Origin: Nodosilinea sp. P-1105
Lineage (GTDB): Bacteria; Cyanobacteriota; Cyanobacteriia; Phormidesmidales; Phormidesmidaceae
Assembly (NCBI RefSeq): GCF_012911975.1
Contig: NZ_SMDQ01000051.1
Span: 1 to 42,711, forward strand
Direction: 5' to 3'
Length of the DNA: 42,711 nt
Of the stretch, positions 15,428-22,570 are shown one piece after another. Every line of letters starts with the position of its first letter. Position 1 is the stretch's first letter. The notes under the pieces are model-generated. The model did no database searches and had not been told where the DNA came from. It saw nothing but the letters and a program-made list of their open reading frames with translations. The translations under genes were made by a program, and so were the position numbers.

Positions 15428-15901
15428 TTAGCTGGCGGTATACCAAGAGATATCGCGACTCTTAGTGGCCCAAAACATGTTGTGGATCTTTTGAATGGCG
15501 TCCATCAACTCGGTGGCGTGTTGCACACTCACCTCAACCTTACAGGCCGAGCATAGTTTTGCTGCCTGCCAAAAGGTGTCATGCAAATCGGGAAACTGCT
15601 CTAGGTGCACTGGCTTAAAGTAGTCAGTCCAGAGGATGAGCAGCTCATCTTTGGCAATTTGGGCCTGCTCTTCTTTGATGGCCGTATAGCGAGAGAATGT
15701 GTTGTTGTAGGTAATGGTGGCTGCTTTATCACCAGCTGCTGGCAATTCCAGGTCCACTAGCTTTTTGGTCATCGACAGAACCGCTTCACCAGCGATCCGG
15801 GCCGAAGAAGGGTCATAAACGCCGCAGGGGCCGTCGCAATGGGCGCTAACCTCTGGGGCCGGAAACCAGGTCTGGAGCTTAGAAATGGTTTGTTTTAGCA
15901 T
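15428..15901 (-). CDS. sodN: Nickel-containing superoxide dismutase
   Basis: Ni-SOD disproportionates superoxide with a nickel centre bound by the nine-residue N-terminal hook of the mature chain. The 157-residue precursor begins MLKQTISKLQTWFPAPEVSA and is predicted to be cut before His21, exposing HCDGPCGVYDP. This motif supplies His1, Cys2 and Cys6. The rest is a four-helix bundle (SSARIAGEAVLSMTKKLVDL ... HNMFWATKSRDISWYTA). The start is placed at 15901; the longer frame to 15934 adds a non-conserved peptide. Ni-SOD in cyanobacteria often replaces Fe-SOD in marine or iron-poor lineages. Whether another SOD exists in this genome cannot be seen. Confidence 0.97.
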   Translation of the reverse strand: MLKQTISKLQTWFPAPEVSAHCDGPCGVYDPSSARIAGEAVLSMTKKLVDLELPAAGDKAATITYNNTFSRYTAIKEEQAQIAKDELLILWTDYFKPVHLEQFPDLHDTFWQAAKLCSACKVEVSVQHATELMDAIQKIHNMFWATKSRDISWYTAS

Positions 15902-16709
15902 GGTAAATCCGATGTTTGAACGCGTCTCAGTCACTTAGTAACCAGTAAACTCAAGGAGGCTCTACTCCTCTGCCGCTGCCCCCAGAGCGTTGGGCCAGGT
16001 GGCCTCATCCCTATGGGGGGCAGGGGGATATAAAGTCTATAATGCCATTCTACAGACTGATTTCGCCTCCTGCGCAACAGGCTAATATCTGTCAGATGGT
16101 TGAAATTGTGTTGGGGTAGAGTCTGCGACTCGCTCACAGCAGCCCAATGATGGTAGGCTAAGGCTCAAGCATAGCGGCACCTAGGAAACCATTGCCCCCA
16201 CGGTTGGTCCCCGCTACCGTTATAATGGGAAGATATTCATTAGTAGTATTTATGAAAATTTCAATTATGGAGATTAATATTCAGTAGTCCTTAAAATTTG
16301 CTTGTATTCTGTACGGGTTCTATTATCACCACTGCTGGTTGAACGGCCTGATATCGAGCCATGAACATTTTGGTTCGTAGTTAGATTGCTTGTCGTAGCC
16401 AGTTAGAGAGAGCGGCTTCAGGGGAGTGGCCAGGTGATGATGGGGCTAGATATTTTTAGGGGAAACCGCTAAGCTATATCTTTCTTGCCAAAATGTCCCC
16501 GCCAAAATGTGGAACGGTTCATGACCTGGCAACTTTCTTGATGGGGTTAGCCCTGGCTAGCTCTTAGGAGATTACCCCTGATGAGGTAGTCCATTGGGTT
16601 GCTGCGATTACATTTTAGATACGTCAGGGTCAGTTCATGCTACTTAAAATTTAATTTTAATGATTGATTAAACCGATTAACTATAAAACTATATCTAAAT
16701 TGATTTTTT
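15902..16709. other. 808-bp divergent intergenic region
   Basis: The gap lies between sodN (minus) and the NYN-domain gene (plus). I find no convincing ORF, tRNA or repeat array. The right two-thirds (about 16220-16709) becomes A/T-rich relative to its surroundings. A TATAAT occurs on the plus strand at 16038 but has no gene nearby in that direction. The region may hold a regulatory RNA, but nothing in it is decisive. Confidence 0.45.
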
Positions 16710-17231
16710 ATGTCTTGTAAGCACGGTCTGAAACGCCTTTCGATTTTTGTTGATGGCAACAATATGTTTTATGCCCAGCAGAAAAATGGCTGGTTTTTTG
16801 ATCCTAAACGGGTACTGGAGTATTTTTTGACCAAGGACGGCGGTGCCACTCTGGTGAATGCCTTTTGGTACACAGGGTTGAAGGATCCTCAAGATCAGAG
16901 AGGTTTCCGAGATGCGCTGATTAGTCTAGGCTATACTGTTCGCACTAAGATCCTGAAAGAATACTACGACGACAACTCTGGACGGTATTCCCAAAAAGCT
17001 AATTTAGACATCGAAATTGCCATCGACATGTTCAATACTGTCGATCAATATGACGAGGTGGTTTTATTTAGTGGTGATGGCGATTTTGAGCGGGCCATAG
17101 AGTTGTTGCGCTCTAAGAGCACTCACATTACGGTGGTCTCTACGGAAGGGATGATTGCCCGAGAACTGCGTAACGCCACCGACTGTTATATCGATCTCAA
17201 CAAAGTACGCAAGTACATTGAGAAAGATTGA
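16710..17231 (+). CDS. NYN-domain (LabA/DUF88) protein
   Basis: NYN domains are PIN-like Mg2+-dependent ribonuclease folds. The cyanobacterial LabA branch acts in circadian output, though its biochemical activity is not settled. The 173-residue product shows the acidic residues of the fold: IFVDGNNMFYAQ (Asp at about 14), KANLDIEIAIDMF and VVLFSGDGDFERAIELL, then a C-terminal VVSTEGMIARELRNATDCYIDL. These match the LabA/LabA-like pattern well. It starts at ATG 16710 after an A/T-rich leader. The stop codon touches a 103-bp structured repeat that separates it from the convergent mutL. Confidence 0.9.
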   Translation: MSCKHGLKRLSIFVDGNNMFYAQQKNGWFFDPKRVLEYFLTKDGGATLVNAFWYTGLKDPQDQRGFRDALISLGYTVRTKILKEYYDDNSGRYSQKANLDIEIAIDMFNTVDQYDEVVLFSGDGDFERAIELLRSKSTHITVVSTEGMIARELRNATDCYIDLNKVRKYIEKD

Positions 17232-17353
17232 ACTTAAGGCTAATGTCACTGATTTAAGGCTGGTGGGCAGAGCCCACCCTACGACAGATCAAGGCTTCTG
17301 GCCATTTGCAATGGTTACATTGCAGCTTATTTCAGTGACATTCAACTTAAGGC
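17231..17353. repeat. MITE-like palindromic element with flanking 10-bp direct repeats
   Basis: AACTTAAGGC occurs at 17231-17240 and 17344-17353. Between them, AATGTCACTGA (17242-17252) and TCAGTGACATT (17332-17342) are perfect 11-bp inverted ends. Inside are two further hairpins, GGTGGGC-AGA-GCCCACC (about 17262-17278) and TGCAATG-GTTA-CATTGCA (17307-17324). The whole can fold as a three-armed structure. The left direct repeat begins at the last base of the NYN gene's TGA. There is no internal ORF. Confidence 0.8.
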
Positions 17354-17413
17354 AGTTCAGGAGATTCCTCCCCTTGGTCGGAATGACATGATTTACCTAC
17401 GATTCTCTCTTGA

Positions 17414-19153
17414 TCACTCAATGCCATGGCTTTTGCCCACCACCCAGTGCCGCCTGAAGTAGCGGGCTAAACTGCTTTCTTTGAGCGTCAGGCAAATGGG
17501 GCGACCATGGGGACAGGTGCGTGGCTGACGAGTGCGTTGCCAGTCGTCCAATAGGTGCTGCATGGCCTCTAGGGTGAGGGGGGTGCCGTTGCGTAGGGCG
17601 GTGCGGCAGGCGATCGCCACTTGGGCCGCCTGCAAGTCTCCCCCCTGGCTGAGTTCTAACAGAGCCTCCGCTAGAGCGGGGTGCTGGACCAGGGGGGCGG
17701 GGGCACTGCGTACGGCCCAACCCTGCGGTCCAAAGGGTTCGATCGCTAGTCCTAGACCTTGCAACTGGTTGACCTGTTGGTCTGACAGATGATCAAGCAC
17801 GACCGGAGGCGTTAGCGGCACAATGTGCCAGCGATCTTGGAGTCGCTCGTACAGGACACGCTCATGGGCAATATGTTGCTCAATCAGGCAGAGGCCGTCA
17901 GGCTGTTCGGCCAAAATGTAGCGATCGTGGACCTGGGCGATCGCCCGCAGGGCCATCATCTTTCCTTGAGGTAATGGATCAGACAGGTCAATACTGGTTG
18001 CCACTGAACCGCTGTAAGCACCGGGCTGCTCCGCCGCTTTGATCAGCTGAGTCACGCGCTGTTGGTGGCTGTGCTCGGGAAGGGCGTCGGTCTGACCAGC
18101 CAGCAAGGTATTGACCAACCTCTGCACCTGGGTTACCCAGTGGTCCATTTGATGTAGGTATAGGGTTGATTTATCCGGGCTACGGTTCCAGTCAATGTGG
18201 CTGGGGTTGACGGTCAAGTGCACAAAACACAGGGGATAGCGATGTCGGGGCAATGTATGGCGAAAGGCTTGGATGATGCCTTGCTCTAAATCGGCGATCG
18301 ACACCAGGCGACCATTGACCGCAACTTTGATCCAGTCGGGGCGGGGGCGGTGGCAGCGATCTGGCAGACCTATCACCCCATAGAGGTGGTGGTTAGCGGA
18401 GGAGTCGGGGGTGGCCTGAACCGCATTGTCGCCGGAGTCATCCCCTTGCCGTAGATCAGCGACAGCGACGGTCTTGAGCATCTGCGGAATTAGCGACATG
18501 GCGGTGTCCCCTGGGGTCAGGCGGAGCCAGGGGCGATCGCCCAGGTGCACTGTCCAGGTGACCGCTGGATGGGCCAGGGCACTGTGATAAACCACCCACT
18601 GCACGTCTTTTAGTTGCCGAGCCTGGGTTGGCAATCGCTGCCGTCGGGCTGGCCATGGGCCAAATAAATCTGTCACCGTCACAATGGTGCCAGGGGCCAT
18701 CGCCACAGGCATCTCCCCTTCAGCCTTGCCCTGGGGGGTATAGGTCACTTGCCAGCCCGCCGTATTGCCGGGAGGCCGACTGCAAATCTGCAATTGGGCG
18801 GCCTGGGCCAGACTATGGAGGGCTTCTCCCCGAAATCCTAAGCTTTCAACTTGCCAAAGATCCTGTTGGGTACGAATTTTGCTGGTGCTATGGGGCACTG
18901 CGGCCACGAGTAAATCGGCCTTGGCCATGCCAGTCCCGTTATCCGCCACCTTGACTTGGCCCCGCTCGGGCCACAACCCAATGTCAATGTGGGTTGCTTG
19001 AGCATCTAAAGCATTATCCACCAGCTCTCGTACCACAGCCCCAAAGGAATCAATCACCTCGCCAGCGGCAATGTGGTGAACCACTTCGGTGGGCAGCGCT
19101 TGAATGATGACTGCGGTGGAACTGCTGTCAGTGGGGGGGGGATTAATGGCCAT
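17414..19153 (-). CDS. mutL: DNA mismatch repair protein MutL
   Basis: MutL links mismatch recognition by MutS to strand incision. The N-terminal GHKL ATPase is complete: HHIAAGEVIDS, ELVDNALDAQATHI, DNGTGM and STSKI...LGFRGEALHSLA. The C-terminal half carries the endonuclease-type dimerisation domain. Its metal-binding motif reads EQHIAHERVLYE (425-436), so the canonical DQHA is EQHI, with Asp replaced by Glu. The downstream ACR (Cys516) and CPHGRP (Cys547) zinc elements are intact. Length 579 is normal for cyanobacteria. A nicking-competent MutL is expected in a genome without MutH, but the D-to-E change leaves activity to be tested. It diverges from the rhodanese gene. Confidence 0.95.
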   Translation of the reverse strand: MAINPPPTDSSSTAVIIQALPTEVVHHIAAGEVIDSFGAVVRELVDNALDAQATHIDIGLWPERGQVKVADNGTGMAKADLLVAAVPHSTSKIRTQQDLWQVESLGFRGEALHSLAQAAQLQICSRPPGNTAGWQVTYTPQGKAEGEMPVAMAPGTIVTVTDLFGPWPARRQRLPTQARQLKDVQWVVYHSALAHPAVTWTVHLGDRPWLRLTPGDTAMSLIPQMLKTVAVADLRQGDDSGDNAVQATPDSSANHHLYGVIGLPDRCHRPRPDWIKVAVNGRLVSIADLEQGIIQAFRHTLPRHRYPLCFVHLTVNPSHIDWNRSPDKSTLYLHQMDHWVTQVQRLVNTLLAGQTDALPEHSHQQRVTQLIKAAEQPGAYSGSVATSIDLSDPLPQGKMMALRAIAQVHDRYILAEQPDGLCLIEQHIAHERVLYERLQDRWHIVPLTPPVVLDHLSDQQVNQLQGLGLAIEPFGPQGWAVRSAPAPLVQHPALAEALLELSQGGDLQAAQVAIACRTALRNGTPLTLEAMQHLLDDWQRTRQPRTCPHGRPICLTLKESSLARYFRRHWVVGKSHGIE

Positions 19154-19355
19154 TGCCGACAGAGAGGACTGGGTAGAGCTACTGCCATCCTAAAGGAATT
19201 GCCCGCTATCGCAATTGATTGATAGTTCTCAATGCAAGTGACGTGACTGGGTGGCAACTTTGTCCACGTTTCTAAACAAAAGTTTGCGATAAATTTTAAG
19301 GTTTGTTACATTGCAGATATTCGTTCTCTCTTCTCTCTCAAGGATCCTCCTCACT

Positions 19356-19733
19356 ATGAATCGTATTTTCGGTTTGTTTCCGAAGCCATCACCGATGCAG
19401 CCCGAATCCCGCGTGTACGACCTAAAAGAGCGGCTAGATTGGGGCGAACCAGCCCTAACTATCATTGACGTCCGCGATCGTAGCGAATTTAAAAGCAGCC
19501 ACGTCACTGGGGCTATTTCCATTCCTGCCGATGGGTTGTTGACTGCAGCGCCCAAGTGTTTTGAGTGGGACCGCGATTTGTACATCTACAGCAACACCGA
19601 TGATGAATCGATGGTGATCGCCGACCAACTGCGGCAGGCTGGATTTTCTCGGGTGTCTATTTTGCGGGGTGGCGTAGCAGCTTGGAAAGCCGCTGGCTTT
19701 CCTGTAGAAGCGGTAACGATGGCTGTCGTTTGA
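19356..19733 (+). CDS. Rhodanese-fold protein lacking the catalytic cysteine
   Basis: Single-domain rhodaneses transfer sulfur through an active-site Cys. The 125-residue product has the fold markers YDLKERLDWGEPALTIIDVR, DRSEFKSSHVTGAISIPA and the late RVSILRGGVAAWKAAGFPVE. The active-site loop reads YIYSNTDDES (76-85): Ser79 stands where Cys should be. The only Cys (68) is in a different element. It is therefore predicted to be a non-catalytic, binding-type rhodanese module. Start ATG 19356 replaces a longer frame from 19311 because the added residues are hydrophobic noise. cofG follows after 67 bp that contain a perfect palindrome. Confidence 0.88.
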   Translation: MNRIFGLFPKPSPMQPESRVYDLKERLDWGEPALTIIDVRDRSEFKSSHVTGAISIPADGLLTAAPKCFEWDRDLYIYSNTDDESMVIADQLRQAGFSRVSILRGGVAAWKAAGFPVEAVTMAVV

Positions 19734-19757
19734 CCTAGTTTGTCTGGTCTAATCTTA

Positions 19758-19781
19758 CTGGGCATGCAGCTGCATGCCCAG
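19758..19781. repeat. Perfect 24-bp palindrome upstream of cofG
   Basis: The left half CTGGGCATGCAG is followed directly by its exact reverse complement CTGCATGCCCAG with no spacer. It ends 19 bp before the cofG ATG at 19801. It is a candidate operator for a dimeric regulator or a cruciform. As RNA it would form a short terminator-like stem without a U-tract. Confidence 0.85.
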
Positions 19782-19800
19782 ACTGGATTGCTGCTTTGCT

Positions 19801-20772
19801 ATGCCTTCTGACCTCTGTCGTACCGTTACCTACAGTCCGGCCTATACCCTGGTGCCGACCTATGAATGTTTCAACCGCTGTACCTACTGCAACTTTCGTA
19901 CTAATCCTGGCCAATCCCCCTGGTTAAGCCTAACCGAGGCGGCAGAGCAATTGGTAAGCTTACGCCGCCAGGGGGTGATTGAAGTCCTGATCCTCAGTGG
20001 CGAGGTTGCCCCGGGTAGTCGACGTCGTGCCGGTTGGTTTCGTCATATTTATCGCCTCTGCGAATTGGCTTTAGAGGCCGGGCTCTTACCCCACGCCAAT
20101 GTCGGCCCCTTATCTTGGGCAGAACTGACCCAGCTGAAGCAGGTGAACGTTTCCATGGGCTTGATGGTGGAGCAGGTGTCCCCTAAGTTGTTGGAAACCG
20201 TACATCGCCATGCCCCCAGCAAGCGGCCGGAGTTACGCTTGCAGCAACTCACCTGGGCCGGGGAAATGGCCATTCCGTTTACCACTGGTCTGCTGCTGGG
20301 TTTGGGAGAAACCGAAGCTGATTGGGTGGACTCATTAATGGCGATCGCGGCGATTCACCAGCGCTACGGCCACATTCAAGAAGTGATCCTTCAGCCCCAT
20401 AGCCCTGGTCAGCGTCAGATCGTGTCTGGTAATCCCCTAGCGGAGGTGGACCTGCTGCGGGCTGTCACTCTGGCAAAAGTTCACCTGCCAGCCTCCATTG
20501 CCCTACAAATTCCCCCTAATTTGGTCAGCCGTTCGACCCTGTTGGCTTGCCTTGATGCTGGTGCTAGGGATATTGGCGGTATTAGTCCGGTGGATGAAGT
20601 TAATCCAGACTATGCTCACCCCTGTCCGGTCAGTCTTGGGGATGCGATCGCCCCGGCGGGTTGGCACCTGCGCCGACGTCTCCCTGTCTATTCTCAATAT
20701 GACAGTTGGCTACCTCCAGCGTTAGCTGCATTGGTCAAAACATGGCGCGATCGCCTCTTGGCCGCTGTCTGA
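19801..20772 (+). CDS. cofG: 7,8-didemethyl-8-hydroxy-5-deazariboflavin synthase, CofG subunit
   Basis: CofG is the radical-SAM half of the F0 synthase. With CofH it joins tyrosine and the ribityl-pyrimidine to give 5-deazaflavin F0, the antenna cofactor of many cyanobacterial photolyases. The 323-residue product has the cluster motif C-x3-C-x2-C (YECFNRCTYCNF), the LILSGEVAPGSRR and LLPHANVGPLSWAEL segments, GLMVEQVSP, and TGLLLGLGETEADW. Length and order fit CofG rather than CofH. ATG 19801 is preferred to ATG 19774, which lies inside the 24-bp palindrome. CofH is not in the window. Confidence 0.93.
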   Translation: MPSDLCRTVTYSPAYTLVPTYECFNRCTYCNFRTNPGQSPWLSLTEAAEQLVSLRRQGVIEVLILSGEVAPGSRRRAGWFRHIYRLCELALEAGLLPHANVGPLSWAELTQLKQVNVSMGLMVEQVSPKLLETVHRHAPSKRPELRLQQLTWAGEMAIPFTTGLLLGLGETEADWVDSLMAIAAIHQRYGHIQEVILQPHSPGQRQIVSGNPLAEVDLLRAVTLAKVHLPASIALQIPPNLVSRSTLLACLDAGARDIGGISPVDEVNPDYAHPCPVSLGDAIAPAGWHLRRRLPVYSQYDSWLPPALAALVKTWRDRLLAAV

Positions 20773-21017
20773 AAAATGGTCTCCCCAATAGTGGGCGATG
20801 CCCGCCCTATAGCAACTGCACTCGATGAATACAGCGGGGATCGGCTTGCCGCGTAATTTCCCTGAGGCGTTATCCCAGCTTAGGACTTGCTGTGTTACAG
20901 CAGGTTGCAACTCATCGAGGTAGCGCCTCCCCTCCGATAAGATGCTGTCAGCACCCTGTCACCTCCCTTGCAGAACCAGGGACAGGTTGATTTTGTTTTC
21001 TTATCTGAGCGGTTACC

Positions 21018-21215
21018 ATGGCTGGCCCTAGTACTCAAACCTGTTCTGTCTGTGGCGTCAAGATTCTCGTTGGTATTGTGGGCGGCGACCGGGTTATATT
21101 TTCCGCTGGCCCCCCTGGCACCCGAGCCAAGCTATATGCCCGAGTCTGTCGCTATGTCAATAAATCAGGCTGTATTAACCAAACCGGGGGGAGCAGCCGC
21201 CCGGCCTCATATTAG
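21018..21215 (+). CDS. Small cysteine-containing protein, probably conserved in cyanobacteria
   Basis: The 65-residue frame reads TCSVCGVKI near the start (C9, C12), then DRVIFSAGPPGTRAKLYARV and CRYVNKSGCIN (C44, C52). Four Cys in two pairs suggest a small zinc-binding fold, and the GPPGTRAKLYARVC stretch looks evolutionarily constrained. I recall similar uncharacterised short cyanobacterial proteins but cannot name the family. An overlapping longer frame (20968-21297) starts with TTG and looks non-coding. No Shine-Dalgarno is obvious. Downstream, 21225-21252 is two copies of a 14-bp direct repeat (GTCAGGGGTTAGGT). Confidence 0.65.
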   Translation: MAGPSTQTCSVCGVKILVGIVGGDRVIFSAGPPGTRAKLYARVCRYVNKSGCINQTGGSSRPASY

Positions 21216-21224
21216 CTGGTGTAG

Positions 21225-21252
21225 GTCAGGGGTTAGGTGTCAGGGGTTAGGT
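21225..21252. repeat. 14-bp tandem duplication of the CTGACACC-type motif
   Basis: GTCAGGGGTTAGGT is repeated at 21225-21238 and 21239-21252. Its reverse complement carries ACCTAACCCCTGAC, related to the CCTGACACC units in the interspersed elements at 12.8 kb and 35.3 kb. Confidence 0.75.
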
Positions 21253-21465
21253 GTTAGGACGGGGGCCAGGGGATATGCGAAATCACCCGACATGTGATTG
21301 TCGAGGGGGGCATAACGCTAAAGCAATACTCCGCTCACGTGCAGCAGTGCACCGATAGAGAACTATGTGGTTTAATAGGCCAACTATTCCTGATACCCTC
21401 AACCAGGGTAGTGATAATTTTCCTCAGCCAGTTAATTGACGTTTTCCTATCCGTCCTTGAACCCT

Positions 21466-21912
21466 ATGCCAGGTACCCTATCCTTACGTCGTAGCCTACT
21501 ACTACCCCTAGCGCTGTGCACCTTTGGGCTAACCGCCGTAGCGGCCAATGCGCAAGGTCGAATTTACTCGCCGATACCTCTACCCGATTCCCGAGAAGTT
21601 ACCGATACTCTCAGCGAAGAGGATATTCCCACAGGCTTTGGTGGTTTTGCCAGAGACTACACCGTCTACTTAGAAGCTGGTGACCAAGTCGCCATTGACG
21701 TCAAGTCTGATGATTTTGATACCTATGTCATCCTCCTGAACCAGGACGGCGCCGTCATTGGCGAAAATGACGATGGCCCCGACGGCACTACCAACTCGTT
21801 GCTGTTTGCCCGCATTGAGGCATCCGGTACCTATACCGTGCGGGTAAGAGCCTATGCTGGCCGTGGCACAGGGGAATTCTACCTAAAGGTGGCCCGGCTG
21901 CGGGAAATTTAG
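21466..21912 (+). CDS. Secreted protein with pre-peptidase C-terminal (PPC) domain
   Basis: PPC domains are beta-sandwich modules usually appended to secreted proteases and often occurring alone in cyanobacteria. The 148-residue product has a signal peptide (LRRSLLLPLALCTFGLTAVAANA, cleavage near residue 30). A single PPC domain follows: YTVYLEAGDQVAIDVKSDDF, DTYVILLNQDG, IGENDDGPDGTTNSLLFARI and TYTVRVRAYAGRGTGEFYLKV. There is no enzymatic domain, so binding or structural function is likely. The ATG at 21466 is preferred to TTG 21436. It converges with ctaE. Confidence 0.88.
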   Translation: MPGTLSLRRSLLLPLALCTFGLTAVAANAQGRIYSPIPLPDSREVTDTLSEEDIPTGFGGFARDYTVYLEAGDQVAIDVKSDDFDTYVILLNQDGAVIGENDDGPDGTTNSLLFARIEASGTYTVRVRAYAGRGTGEFYLKVARLREI

Positions 21913-21958
21913 TCAGTTGCTATGGCATTCTGGGGGCCTGCCTATTGGCTCACAGTCC

Positions 21959-22570
21959 CTACTGCCATACATAGATCAAAATAAACAAAATAATCCAAAT
22001 CACATCGACAAAGTGCCAGAACAGGGAGGTGGCAATCACCCCCACTTCACCGTCCTCATAGTTGCCCGGAATAAATGAGCGACCCAGCATTACCGCCATC
22101 ATCAGGACCCCTGTCAGCACATGCAGTCCGTGAAAGCCGGTCAACAAGTAAAAGGTGCCGCCATAGAGACCATCGGTAAAGCCAAAGGATAGACTGGCCC
22201 ACTCCACCGCCTGACCGTAGAGGAAGAAACTACCCATGGCCATGGTCAACAGCCACAGGGCCCGAAAACCCCAAAGATTTTCTTTTTTGAGATAACGCTC
22301 GGCAAAATAAATCACAAAGCTGCTGGACACCAGCACGATGGTATTAATCAGGGGTTCTCGTACCTCTAGTCCCTCCACCCCGGCGGGGAGCCAGTCGGCA
22401 GTGGTGGTTTTGTAGACGATGTAGCCGACAAAAAAGCTGAAGAAGATCACGCTTTCTGACAACAGAAAGATAATGAAACCCACCAGGCGGTGTTCGCCTT
22501 CTTCGTGGTGGTCGGCGGCATGGACAGTAGCCGCCGTATTCAGGTTTTGATCCAGGTTAACTGAGCTCAC
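21959..22570 (-). CDS. ctaE: Terminal oxidase subunit III (ARTO type)
   Basis: Subunit III stabilises the haem-copper oxidase core in the membrane. The 203-residue product has five helices with the family landmarks EEGEHRLVGFIIFLLSESVIFFSFFVGYIVY, INTIVLVSSSFVIYFAERY, LTGFHGLHVLTGVLM and SLFWHFVDVIWIILFILIYVWQ. The start is GTG at 22570, overlapping the ctaD stop by 14 bp, so translation is probably coupled. It is the last gene of the cluster DUF2231-DUF2231-ctaC-ctaD-ctaE. Assignment to the alternative oxidase follows from the subunit II of the same operon. Confidence 0.95.
   Translation of the reverse strand: MSSVNLDQNLNTAATVHAADHHEEGEHRLVGFIIFLLSESVIFFSFFVGYIVYKTTTADWLPAGVEGLEVREPLINTIVLVSSSFVIYFAERYLKKENLWGFRALWLLTMAMGSFFLYGQAVEWASLSFGFTDGLYGGTFYLLTGFHGLHVLTGVLMMAVMLGRSFIPGNYEDGEVGVIATSLFWHFVDVIWIILFILIYVWQ

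Noticed and set aside
20968-21297. 109-codon plus-strand frame overlapping the small Cys protein
   Set aside because: TTG start, no conserved motif, hydrophobic noise; the alternative frame 21018-21215 has the Cys pattern.
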